From: a virus
Length of the DNA stretch: 36,050 nt
Virus record (IMG/VR): IMGVR_UViG_3300043786_000856
Span: 1-36,050 of that record
Reading direction: 5' to 3' (one strand)
The notes under the pieces were generated by a model. That model had not been told where the DNA came from. It saw only the letters and a program-made list of their open reading frames with translations, and did not search any database. A program made the translations under genes and the position numbers. Of the stretch, positions 1 to 5,789 are shown in pieces. The stretch's first letter is position 1, and every line of letters starts with the position of its first letter.

Positions 1-6
1 TCTTGC

Positions 7-53
7 GGTGGTGGTGGTGGTGGTGGTGGTGGTGGTGGTGGTGGTGGTGGTGG
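7..53. repeat. GGT trinucleotide tract (15 copies)
   Basis: A pure GGT microsatellite of 15 copies plus GG, starting after TCTTGC. On the minus strand it is (ACC)n and begins two bases after the stop codon of the repressor gene, so it forms the 3' untranslated part of the repressor mRNA. That mRNA then runs, across the circular join, into the terminator at 35892-35916. The same tract occurs at 35925-35962 with only 12 copies, so its length is variable or badly resolved by assembly. Confidence 0.95.
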
Positions 54-371
54 CTACGCGGCCAGCTCGCGCGCCGCGTCTCTCAGTTTCTCAAATTTAG
101 CCGCGTCTTGCCTTGTTAAATGTCCGACTGGCGGGTTCATCGGGTCCAGTCCGACAATCAAAAGATGCCACGGCTCCAGTCCAAAACAGTCGGCAACCTT
201 TTCCAATACGTCTAAACCGACGGAAGTCTGTTGCTCTTTGATGCGAGTTGCGCTCCCAGGGCCAATCTTGGCTTCTCGAGCCAATTTCGACAGGTTCTCG
301 CGCCCGTAGTGGTGCTGCATCAGGGCCAGCACATTTGTCCACAGGACGGTTTTGGGATCAGCGGGACTCAT
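54..371 (-). CDS. CI-like phage repressor, short HTH form
   Basis: About 105 residues. The N-terminal two thirds form an XRE-type helix-turn-helix (NLSKLAREAKIG, then the recognition helix around GSATRIKEQ), followed by a short charged tail. There is no C-terminal S24/LexA-type peptidase domain, so RecA-stimulated self-cleavage is unlikely. The gene lies divergent from the Cro-like gene and between PR and PL, both with matching operators, which is the position of a lysogeny repressor. The start is uncertain: ATG at 371 gives the HTH core; an in-frame ATG at 401 (115 aa) overlaps OR2. Neither has a clear Shine-Dalgarno. The frame stays open upstream to 542 antisense to cro, which is taken as shadow. 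Confidence 0.8.
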   Translation of the reverse strand: MSPADPKTVLWTNVLALMQHHYGRENLSKLAREAKIGPGSATRIKEQQTSVGLDVLEKVADCFGLEPWHLLIVGLDPMNPPVGHLTRQDAAKFEKLRDAARELAA

Positions 372-393
372 GAGCACAGCGTAGCCGCGCCAC

Positions 394-411
394 CCTTCCA
401 TGTGCGGTTGA
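394..411. promoter_or_regulatory. OR2, imperfect operator
   Basis: An 18-bp site matching the 8-2-8 dyad of OR1 at 5 of 8 positions in each half. Its centre lies exactly 23 bp upstream of OR1. It overlaps the PR -35 box by 4 bp and the region just upstream of the repressor gene, so it could repress PR and regulate repressor transcription. Confidence 0.6.
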
Positions 412-436
412 CAGAGCCTACCGACTTCGGTAGGGT
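408..436 (+). promoter_or_regulatory. PR, rightward early promoter
   Basis: TTGACA at 408-413 (6/6) and TAGGGT at 431-436, spacing 17 bp. The expected transcription start is about 443-444, which coincides with the ATG of the Cro-like gene, predicting a leaderless mRNA. The spacer and -10 are covered by OR1. Confidence 0.8.
417..434. promoter_or_regulatory. OR1, perfect 18-bp palindromic operator
   Basis: Perfect dyad CCTACCGA-CT-TCGGTAGG. The half-site recurs in both operators of PL at the other end of the window. Overlap with the PR spacer and -10 means a bound repressor would block RNA polymerase. Confidence 0.85.
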
Positions 437-443
437 TCACCGC

Positions 444-638
444 ATGGATCTGATCGACACACTCTATTGGCTGCGGGGCATGCCGACCCGTGAGCTGCGG
501 CGCGTCGCCGCTGGCAGCGGCGTCTCGTTCTACACGCTCCACAAGATTTCCAAGGGCGTCACCGCTGACCCTGGCGTGTGGACGCTACAGCGGGTCGCGA
601 CATACCGGGCGTCGCTCAGACAGCCCGCAGCCGCATGA
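444..638 (+). CDS. Cro-like HTH regulator
   Basis: 64 residues, one helix-turn-helix (TRELRRVAAGSGVSFYTLHK, residues about 15-34). It is the first gene from PR, divergent from the repressor gene, and the size and position of a Cro antirepressor. The ATG at 444 sits at the predicted PR transcription start and has no Shine-Dalgarno, so it is probably translated from a leaderless message. The open frame extends upstream to 231 through the repressor gene and operators, but that part cannot belong to a PR transcript. A terminator follows at 683. Binding to the CCTACCGA sites is inferred from context. Confidence 0.75.
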   Translation: MDLIDTLYWLRGMPTRELRRVAAGSGVSFYTLHKISKGVTADPGVWTLQRVATYRASLRQPAAA

Positions 639-682
639 ACCTCTCCCCCCTCCCGCCTAGCCGCGGGTTTGCCCTGCCCGTG

Positions 683-706
683 AGTCCCCCCGGGTGGGGC
701 TTTTTT
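683..706 (+). terminator. Intrinsic terminator after cro (tR1-like)
   Basis: GC-rich hairpin with C-run and GGGG arms (684-700) followed by six T (701-706) and CTTC. It lies between the Cro-like gene and the replication genes, where lambda has tR1, so read-through or antitermination is needed to express the genes beyond. No N-like gene was recognised. Confidence 0.7.
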
Positions 707-779
707 CTTCTGGACCGTTGGCATGGGGCCGGCGGCGCGATCCCACAAAAAGCTGGGAATAACGACGGGAGAATCAACG

Positions 780-980
780 ATGGACGACGGGTTCATGGTC
801 ATGGCAAGCGACAAGAAGATAGAGAGGATCGACATCAGGGTGTCGGACACGCTGTTCCGCGACTTGGCGCGGATGGCGCATCTGCAGGATCGCAAGGTGT
901 CCGATTACGTGCGGCATGTCGTCGAGCTGCATCTATACGGCGCCGCCAGATTGCCCGGTCGGGACGCTGAGGACCACTGA
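780..980 (+). CDS. Ribbon-helix-helix (CopG/Arc-like) DNA-binding protein
   Basis: 66 residues. A basic N-terminal strand (KIERIDIRVSDTLFRDLARM) followed by two helices (KVSDYVRHVVELHLYG) has the pattern of a ribbon-helix-helix dimer that binds DNA through a two-strand sheet. ATG 780 is preceded by GGGAGA at 767-772, seven bases away, so it is preferred over the upstream in-frame start at 723. First gene after the post-cro terminator, so it may regulate early transcription or the origin; no target is visible. Confidence 0.65.
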   Translation: MDDGFMVMASDKKIERIDIRVSDTLFRDLARMAHLQDRKVSDYVRHVVELHLYGAARLPGRDAEDH

Positions 981-984
981 AATC

Positions 985-1140
985 GTGCCCGACGATTCCC
1001 GCCAAATGACCCGCGACCAGGCGCTGCATGCTGCGCTCGAGGCGCTCAAGGCGCTGCAGGTGATCTGCCGCGACTACGGTGACCTCGAGCTTGCGCGGGT
1101 GGCCATGGAGGCGCGGATGGCGCTGGAGCGGGCGCGATGA
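985..1140 (+). CDS. Small hypothetical helical protein
   Basis: 51 residues from a GTG start at 985, four bases after the preceding stop. An ATG at 1006 would give 44 residues. A GAGG at 969-972 is 12 bases from the GTG, so the start is not settled. The protein is mostly alanine-, leucine- and arginine-rich helix (ALHAALEALKALQ) with no recognised domain. Its stop overlaps the next ATG in an ATGA junction, so it is probably translationally coupled to the nuclease gene. Confidence 0.55.
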   Translation: MPDDSRQMTRDQALHAALEALKALQVICRDYGDLELARVAMEARMALERAR

Positions 1141-1649
1141 AGTCGTTCTTTCAGGAAGGCGCAGCGGAGGCCCGCAACGTGGGCGTGATCGTGGCCGGGT
1201 TTGAGCGGCGCGGCATTCCGGTTGAGACCGAGGTCGAGGTGATGATGCACGGCTTGTCTGGCCGCATCGATGTGGTTGCCGATTTCGACGGCCACGTTTA
1301 CGGCTGGGAGGTCAAGAAGTACGAGTTGGGCGGGCCGCGCCTGCTGGCCGACGGTATCGCCCAAGCGGCGAGCTATGCGAAGGCGAAGGTGTGCAGCGGC
1401 CGCTGGTTCGGGCGCACGTTCGACTTTGTCTTCGTCGGCCCGGCGCCGAATGAGGAAGTGCAGGGCTACTGCTTTGTGCATGCCGAGATGCTGTCGCGCT
1501 ACACGGCGCCGCAGGGCGTTGGCATCTTCGATCAGCGCATGGGCACCTACGCTTTCGGGCAGCCCGCCATTCGGTTCGACAGCGCGGGCTATCGGTTCGT
1601 GCAGAACTTCAACCACGTGCGCAAGCACCGCGCGGTGTTTAGCCGATGA
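1137..1649 (+). CDS. PD-(D/E)XK superfamily nuclease, putative
   Basis: 170 residues. The catalytic pattern is visible as GRIDVVADF (Asp45), a strand turn, then WEVKK (Glu58, Lys60), with Glu32/Glu34 in a preceding strand; this is the D-x(12)-E-x-K core of the restriction-endonuclease-like fold. The family includes recombination and repair nucleases of many phages. It overlaps both neighbours by ATGA junctions and sits directly upstream of the primase-helicase, so a role in replication or recombination is likely. Substrate is unknown. Loss of Asp45 or Lys60 in homologues would argue against catalysis. Confidence 0.6.
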   Translation: MKSFFQEGAAEARNVGVIVAGFERRGIPVETEVEVMMHGLSGRIDVVADFDGHVYGWEVKKYELGGPRLLADGIAQAASYAKAKVCSGRWFGRTFDFVFVGPAPNEEVQGYCFVHAEMLSRYTAPQGVGIFDQRMGTYAFGQPAIRFDSAGYRFVQNFNHVRKHRAVFSR

Positions 1650-3694
1650 CACGCTTCTCCGACATCGCCGCCACGCTGTCGCGCGCGGGTTACCGGCCGA
1701 TCCCGATCAAGCCACGGGACAAAGCGCCGGCAGTCGCTGGGTGGACGGACTATGCGTTCGTCGATGCCGACCGGCAGCGCTTTGCAGATGCCGGCGTTGG
1801 CCTGCTGTGTGGCGAGTTGCGCGCCATCGACATCGACGTGCGTACCGAGGAGGTCAGCACTCGGCTGTCGCAACTGGCCGCACAGATGCTGTGGCCCGGA
1901 TCCAAGGCGCCCCGGCGCATCGGCCAGTGGCCGAAGACGCTGTTCATGGTGCGCTCGGAGTCTGGACCGAAGATGTCGACCGCGCCGTACCTGTTGTCGT
2001 CCGACACTTTCGACAACGACCCGCACAAGGTCGAGATTCTCGGTCAGGGCCAGCAGTTCGTGGCCTACGGCATCCACCCCCACACCGGCCGCGAGTATCA
2101 GTGGAACGGTGCGGGTGAGCCGGTAAGCATCCGGTTTGAGGAGTTGCCCTACGTCGCGCCCGAGCTGCTGCGGCAGTTCGTGCACGAGGCTGAGCAGGTG
2201 CTGGCAGAGTTTGGCACCAGGTGCGGGACGCTGGGACGGCAGCAGAGCGGCACGATGTACCGGCCAGCCGGTGACCTGCGCGGCGATGTCGAGACAGTGC
2301 GCTCTGCGGTGCGGCACATACCCAACAACAACCTGTCGCGCGATGACTGGGTGGTCATGGGCCACGCCATCAAGGGCGCGCTGGGTGAAGACGGCCGCGA
2401 CCTGTGGCTGGAGTGGTCGCGCTCCTGCGACAAGTCGGGCAAGAGCGGCGCCAGCGACACGCCAGAGCGGGCGTGGGAGTCGTTCACGCCGCAGCGCATC
2501 GGTGCCGGCACCATCTACTTCGAGGCCACGCGCAACGGCTGGAAACGCCCGTCCAAGGCGCTGCCTGAGATGCCTGCGGACTGGGACGAGGTGCCGCCGC
2601 CGGAAGTGCCGGCAGAAGTCGCCCAGGCGCCGCGGCGCAACCATCTGGACTGGTCAAAGCTGGCATTGGCCAAGGCACCGAAGTTCGAGTGGATCTGGCA
2701 GGACTGGCTGTCATGGCACCCCACATTGCTGGCCGGCCGCGGCGGCATCGGCAAGAGCCTGTTCGCGCAACAACTGGCCACGGCACTGGCGACGTGTGCC
2801 GACCCTGCCATGCGGCCCAATCGCCCCGTGCGAGTGCTGCTGTGGGCGTGTGAGGATGACCAGGACGAGCTGTGGCGCCGGCAGGAGCGCATCTGCGCGC
2901 ACCTTGGCCTGACCATCGCAGACCTGGGCGACAGTCTGGTCATCGACGCCCGCATGGGCCTCGACAACACGGTCTACACGATGGAGTACGGGCGCCCGAT
3001 GTGGACGCCGCTGATTGGCGAGTTGACGGAGCAGGTGAACGACCTGCAGGCCGATGTGGTGCTGCTCGACAACATCGCGCAGCTCTACGGTGCCAACGAG
3101 AACGAGCGGCACCATGTGACGACCTTCACCAACGGCATCGCCGGCCTCGTTCGTGGCCGCCCGTTCTGTCCCATCTTCCTTGGTCACCCGGCGAAGGCCG
3201 CAGGCTCGGAGTACGCCGGCAGCGGCGCTTGGGAGAACGCCGTGCGCATGCGCTGGCTGCTGTCCGACCGGTTGCCGGACGAGCCGGAGCCGGAGGAGGG
3301 CGAGGTGGACAACGCCATGCGCTTCTTGTGCAAGCGCAAGTCGAATTATTCCATGAAGGACATCGTGCGCCTGCGCATCGACGATGGGGTGCTGAAGCCG
3401 GTCGATGAGCAGGTTGCCGGCGGCGACAGCATCGAGCACCTGTGGGAAACGCGGGCCGAGAACGTGACGCTCGCTGCCCTCGATGCCATCACGCGCATGG
3501 GCAAGACCGCCAGCGAGCAGCCCGGGCCGAGCTACCTGCCGAAGTTGGTGATGGAGTTCGGCTACAACGAGTCGCTGACCAAGGCGCAGGTCGAGCGGGC
3601 GATGCGCCGGCTGCTCAAGGACGGAAAAATCCGCCGCGACGAGGTCGGTCGGTATGCCAACCGGGCGCCGAAGTTCGGTCTGGTGAGGGTCTGA
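1646..3694 (+). CDS. Bifunctional primase-polymerase / RepA-type helicase
   Basis: 682 residues. Residues about 1-190 form a primase-polymerase domain with the metal-binding pair in AIDIDV (Asp62, Asp64) and a later strand VEILGQGQQFVAYGIH. Residues about 215-300 resemble a PriCT linker domain. Residues about 340-560 form a RecA-like AAA_25 helicase with Walker A GRGGIGKS (364-371), ACEDD at 401-405 and Walker B VVLLDN (471-476). The last 60 residues look like a winged helix (SLTKAQVERAMRRLLKDGKIRR), which could bind the adjacent iterons. It should prime and unwind at the phage origin immediately downstream (3699-3955). Overlaps the nuclease gene by ATGA. Confidence 0.85.
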   Translation: MTRFSDIAATLSRAGYRPIPIKPRDKAPAVAGWTDYAFVDADRQRFADAGVGLLCGELRAIDIDVRTEEVSTRLSQLAAQMLWPGSKAPRRIGQWPKTLFMVRSESGPKMSTAPYLLSSDTFDNDPHKVEILGQGQQFVAYGIHPHTGREYQWNGAGEPVSIRFEELPYVAPELLRQFVHEAEQVLAEFGTRCGTLGRQQSGTMYRPAGDLRGDVETVRSAVRHIPNNNLSRDDWVVMGHAIKGALGEDGRDLWLEWSRSCDKSGKSGASDTPERAWESFTPQRIGAGTIYFEATRNGWKRPSKALPEMPADWDEVPPPEVPAEVAQAPRRNHLDWSKLALAKAPKFEWIWQDWLSWHPTLLAGRGGIGKSLFAQQLATALATCADPAMRPNRPVRVLLWACEDDQDELWRRQERICAHLGLTIADLGDSLVIDARMGLDNTVYTMEYGRPMWTPLIGELTEQVNDLQADVVLLDNIAQLYGANENERHHVTTFTNGIAGLVRGRPFCPIFLGHPAKAAGSEYAGSGAWENAVRMRWLLSDRLPDEPEPEEGEVDNAMRFLCKRKSNYSMKDIVRLRIDDGVLKPVDEQVAGGDSIEHLWETRAENVTLAALDAITRMGKTASEQPGPSYLPKLVMEFGYNESLTKAQVERAMRRLLKDGKIRRDEVGRYANRAPKFGLVRV

Positions 3695-3698
3695 TCAT

Positions 3699-3955
3699 GC
3701 TCAAAACAGTGCTCAAAGCCGTGCACAAAACCCGCCGCCGGGCGCACAAAACCTGCACAAAACTGCGCACAAAACTGTGCACAAAACCTGCACAAAACCC
3801 CCTGCACACACCCCCCCTCCCTTTAGGGAGGGGGGTGTGTGCTTTGGGGTGGACTCGGCGGCTTTGTGCAGGGGTTTTGTGCAAACCGGGGTTGGGCTTT
3901 GTGCAGGGTTTTGTGCAGAGAGTTTTGTGCAGGTTTTGTGCAGAGGGTTTTGTGC
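3699..3955. repeat. Candidate replication origin: mirrored iteron arrays
   Basis: Left array: six exact GCACAAAAC copies (3723, 3744, 3755, 3767, 3779, 3790), preceded by variants GCTCAAAAC (3699) and GCTCAAAGC (3711), spaced 11-12 bp with one 21-bp step. Right array: inverted GTTTTGTGC at 3874, 3908, 3922, 3933, 3947 plus GCTTTGTGC variants at 3861 and 3896. A GC-rich hairpin separates them. The arrays follow the helicase gene directly and no coherent coding frame is present; frames translate only to repeats of His-Lys-Thr type. Iterons beside a Rep/helicase gene are typical of origins; origin activity is inferred. Confidence 0.75.
3804..3842. repeat. Central GC-rich hairpin between iteron arrays
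   Basis: Arms GCACACA-C7-TCCC and GGGA-G6-TGTGTGC around a TTTA loop (3822-3825), perfect except for one extra C. It is the symmetry centre of the two opposed iteron arrays. It could extrude as a cruciform or form a priming structure at the origin. No T-tract follows, so a terminator role is less likely. Confidence 0.85.
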
Positions 3956-4186
3956 ATGGGTGAGACGGTGACCGTGACCGTGCAGTCACGCACGGCAGCG
4001 AAGACTCTGCGGGTCCGCGTCGTCGACGGCATGGTGACCCTGCGGCCGTCGGAGGGCGAGCCGATGCGTTGGCCCGCCGAGCTGCTGGACGGGGCGACGC
4101 TGTTCGTGGACGGGGCGACCAGTCTGCCGGCGGATGCGGTGGTGGTGCCGGCGACGCCGGGGGTGTGGGGGAAGGTGAAGCGATGA
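3956..4186 (+). CDS. Hypothetical protein, beta-rich
   Basis: 76 residues, predicted mostly beta strand (VTVTVQSRTAAKTLRVRVVDG) with no recognised domain. ATG 3956 directly abuts the last iteron and is preceded by AGAGGG at 3942-3947, eight bases away. The frame stays open upstream through the iteron field, but that part is repeat-derived and is excluded. Ends in an ATGA junction with the next gene. A bound Rep protein on the last iteron would sit on this gene's ribosome-binding site at the DNA level, so it may be autoregulated. Confidence 0.6.
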   Translation: MGETVTVTVQSRTAAKTLRVRVVDGMVTLRPSEGEPMRWPAELLDGATLFVDGATSLPADAVVVPATPGVWGKVKR

Positions 4187-4638
4187 GCGCTGCCCGCATC
4201 CTGCTGCGCGCGGTCGGCATCCTCGGCCGCGGGGAGGCGATCACCTCGGCGGCGCTGGCCGAGCGCATGCCGTGCTGCAGGACGTCAGCGCAGAAGGTGC
4301 TGATGGCGCTGCGCAAGGAAAAGCTGATCCGCATCGTGGCCTGGGAGCGCTCGGGGCAGGTCTGGATGGCGCGCTATGCCTGGGGCAAGGGCCACGACGT
4401 GGCCAAGCCGCGCGCGCTGACGCGGCACGAGAAGTGGCTGGCGCAGAAGAACGACCCGGCCTATGAGCAGCAGCACAAAGCGGCGACGGCGCGCTACCGG
4501 GAGCGGCAGCGGGCAGCGACGCGGCCACCGCCCAACCTGCTCGAGATCGTCATGCCCACCTTCAGGATGCGGCAGGGCGGCACCGGCATGACAACGCGGG
4601 TGCATCGGCTGAGCAACAAGGAGGACGACGAGGAATGA
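4183..4638 (+). CDS. Winged-helix/HTH-domain hypothetical protein
   Basis: 151 residues. Residues about 5-70 read as a winged helix: ILLRAVGILGRGEAITSAAL, then SAQKVLMALRKEKLIRIVAW, matching a replication-accessory or transcriptional wHTH. The rest is basic and helical (ARYRERQRAATR) and ends in an acidic tail. ATGA overlaps link it to both neighbours. A DNA-binding accessory role in replication or regulation is inferred from the fold and location only. Confidence 0.6.
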   Translation: MSAARILLRAVGILGRGEAITSAALAERMPCCRTSAQKVLMALRKEKLIRIVAWERSGQVWMARYAWGKGHDVAKPRALTRHEKWLAQKNDPAYEQQHKAATARYRERQRAATRPPPNLLEIVMPTFRMRQGGTGMTTRVHRLSNKEDDEE

Positions 4639-5006
4639 GCGCCATGCAACGTCGCAAGGGGCAGACGGGGGAACGCGAGTTCTTTGCCGAGCTGAGCGGC
4701 CGGCTGGGCTACGTGGTGCGGCGCAACGTCGATCAGGCAAGGCGCGGAGGCGCAGACGGCATCGAGGTGCAGGGCTGGGCCATTGAGGTCAAACGACACG
4801 AAACCGGGTGGAGGGAAGCATGGTGGGAGCAGGCAGTGCGGCAGGCAACGGAATCAGACCGGTGGCCGGCGTTGGCGTACCGGGCCTCGAGGCAGCCGTG
4901 GCGCATCCGCGTGTGGCTGGCGTCGTTCAGCGAGATCGGCACCCGCGAGGAGTGGGCCGAGGTGGACCTGGACACGTTTGCTTTGATCGTGCGGGAGAGC
5001 CTGTGA
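4635..5006 (+). CDS. Hjc-like PD-(D/E)XK resolvase/endonuclease
   Basis: 123 residues. KGQTGEREFF (Glu13/Glu15), ADGIEV (Asp41) and AIEVKRHE (Glu51, Lys53) give the E-D-ExK active site of the Holliday-junction-resolvase-like branch of this superfamily. The tail is rich in Trp and Arg. Phages often carry such a resolvase at the end of the replication module, where it cuts branched DNA before packaging. ATGA coupling upstream and GTGA coupling downstream to the Q-like gene. A different structure-specific nuclease activity cannot be excluded. Confidence 0.7.
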   Translation: MSAMQRRKGQTGEREFFAELSGRLGYVVRRNVDQARRGGADGIEVQGWAIEVKRHETGWREAWWEQAVRQATESDRWPALAYRASRQPWRIRVWLASFSEIGTREEWAEVDLDTFALIVRESL

Positions 5007-5332
5007 CCGAGTGGAGCACCGTCGAGCACTGGCTGGCCGAGTGGGCGCGCTGGATGCGCCGGGATGAGGTCGGGCGCGGATATCCGTCCCGAGCGGCAGG
5101 GCTGGCCACGGGCGGGGCCAGCGAGCACTTCGACGACCTGGTGGAGCGGGCGGATTTGATCTCGGTCAGGGCGGTGGATGCAGCGGTGCGCAGCCTGTCG
5201 CACGAGCTGCAGGCGGCGGTGGCGCATGTCTGGTTGGCGGCGGTCTATCGACTGCGCAGGCCGGCGATGGTGGCGTATCAGGAGGCGCTGGGGCTGCTCG
5301 AGATCGAGATGAGGAAGCGGGGGGTGTTGTGA
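5003..5332 (+). CDS. Antitermination protein Q-like late regulator
   Basis: 109 residues from a GTG whose last bases are the preceding stop (GTGA). The N-terminal pattern W-x-x-W-x-x-W-M (WLAEWARWMRRDE), then GYPSRAAG, and a helical C-terminal half (VDAAVRSLSHELQAAVAHVW) resemble the short Q-type antiterminators of lambdoid phages. Position is strong support: it is the last gene before a promoter and terminator pair (5339-5428) and then terminase, exactly the lambda Q-pR'-tR' order. It would modify RNA polymerase at the late promoter so that it reads through tR' into the late operon. The family assignment is by eye. Confidence 0.65.
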   Translation: MTEWSTVEHWLAEWARWMRRDEVGRGYPSRAAGLATGGASEHFDDLVERADLISVRAVDAAVRSLSHELQAAVAHVWLAAVYRLRRPAMVAYQEALGLLEIEMRKRGVL

Positions 5333-5338
5333 TGGCGC

Positions 5339-5367
5339 TTGACAACGAAAGCACCGGGTCCTATTCT
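5339..5367 (+). promoter_or_regulatory. Late promoter (pR'-like)
   Basis: TTGACA at 5339-5344 (6/6) and TATTCT at 5362-5367 (4/6) with 17-bp spacing. It begins six bases after the Q-like stop codon. Predicted start about 5374, giving a leader of about 50 nt that ends at the terminator at 5404-5428. Confidence 0.8.
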
Positions 5368-5403
5368 CCGTCCATCGGGGCCTCGCTCGCCCTGAAAAAA
5401 CGT

Positions 5404-5428
5404 AGCCCGCCCCGTGCGGGCTTTGTCG
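5404..5428 (+). terminator. tR'-like terminator before terminase
   Basis: Perfect 7-bp stem AGCCCGC/GCGGGCT (5404-5410, 5416-5422) with a CCCGT loop and a T-rich tail TTGTCGTTT. It would stop the late transcript soon after initiation unless an antiterminator acts. Confidence 0.8.
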
Positions 5429-5444
5429 TTTCTGGAGGCGACGC

Positions 5445-5789
5445 ATGGATGACATGCACGAGCTTCGCCTCGGTTTCCCGCGCAAGAGCCTGAATGGCCG
5501 CGTTTTCTCACGGACCAGACAGATGACCGGGACCAGATCTCGACGCAACAAGGTCGGCGTCAACCTGCGTGCCGTGGCCGAGGTGCTCGACGAGTACGGC
5601 ATGAACCCGGCCGAGGAAGTCATCCGCCTGATTCGCGAGGATCGTCTTGACGACGAGATGAAGGCGCGGCTGATGATGGAAATGCTCGAGTACGTGCAGC
5701 CGAAGCTGCAGCGCACCGAGTTGACCGGCAAGGATGGCGGGGCGCTGACGGTCGAGATCCTGCGCTTTGCGGATCAGACTGCCGAATAA
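5445..5789 (+). CDS. Terminase small subunit, putative
   Basis: 114 residues: a basic N-terminus (FSRTRQMTGTRSRRNK), a helical centre (EVLDEYGMNPAEEVIRLIRE and MKARLMMEMLEYVQPKLQ) and the C-terminal RTELTGKDGGALTVEI. The ending xxELTGKDGG is common in small terminase-like proteins encoded just before TerL. GGAGG lies 7-8 bases before ATG 5445. It should bind the packaging site and recruit the large subunit. First gene of the late operon; overlaps TerL by 23 bp. Confidence 0.65.
   Translation: MDDMHELRLGFPRKSLNGRVFSRTRQMTGTRSRRNKVGVNLRAVAEVLDEYGMNPAEEVIRLIREDRLDDEMKARLMMEMLEYVQPKLQRTELTGKDGGALTVEILRFADQTAE

Noticed and set aside
1589-2644. Minus-strand open frame of 351 residues
   Set aside because: Antisense to the primase-helicase, which has clear catalytic motifs; no ribosome-binding site or domain.
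3804-3842. Central hairpin as a rho-independent terminator
   Set aside because: No T-tract on either strand, and it is the symmetry centre of the iterons.
3442-4334. Several frames on both strands across the iteron field
   Set aside because: They translate to repeated His-Lys-Thr, Phe-Val-Gln or Cys-rich units, which come from the iterons themselves.
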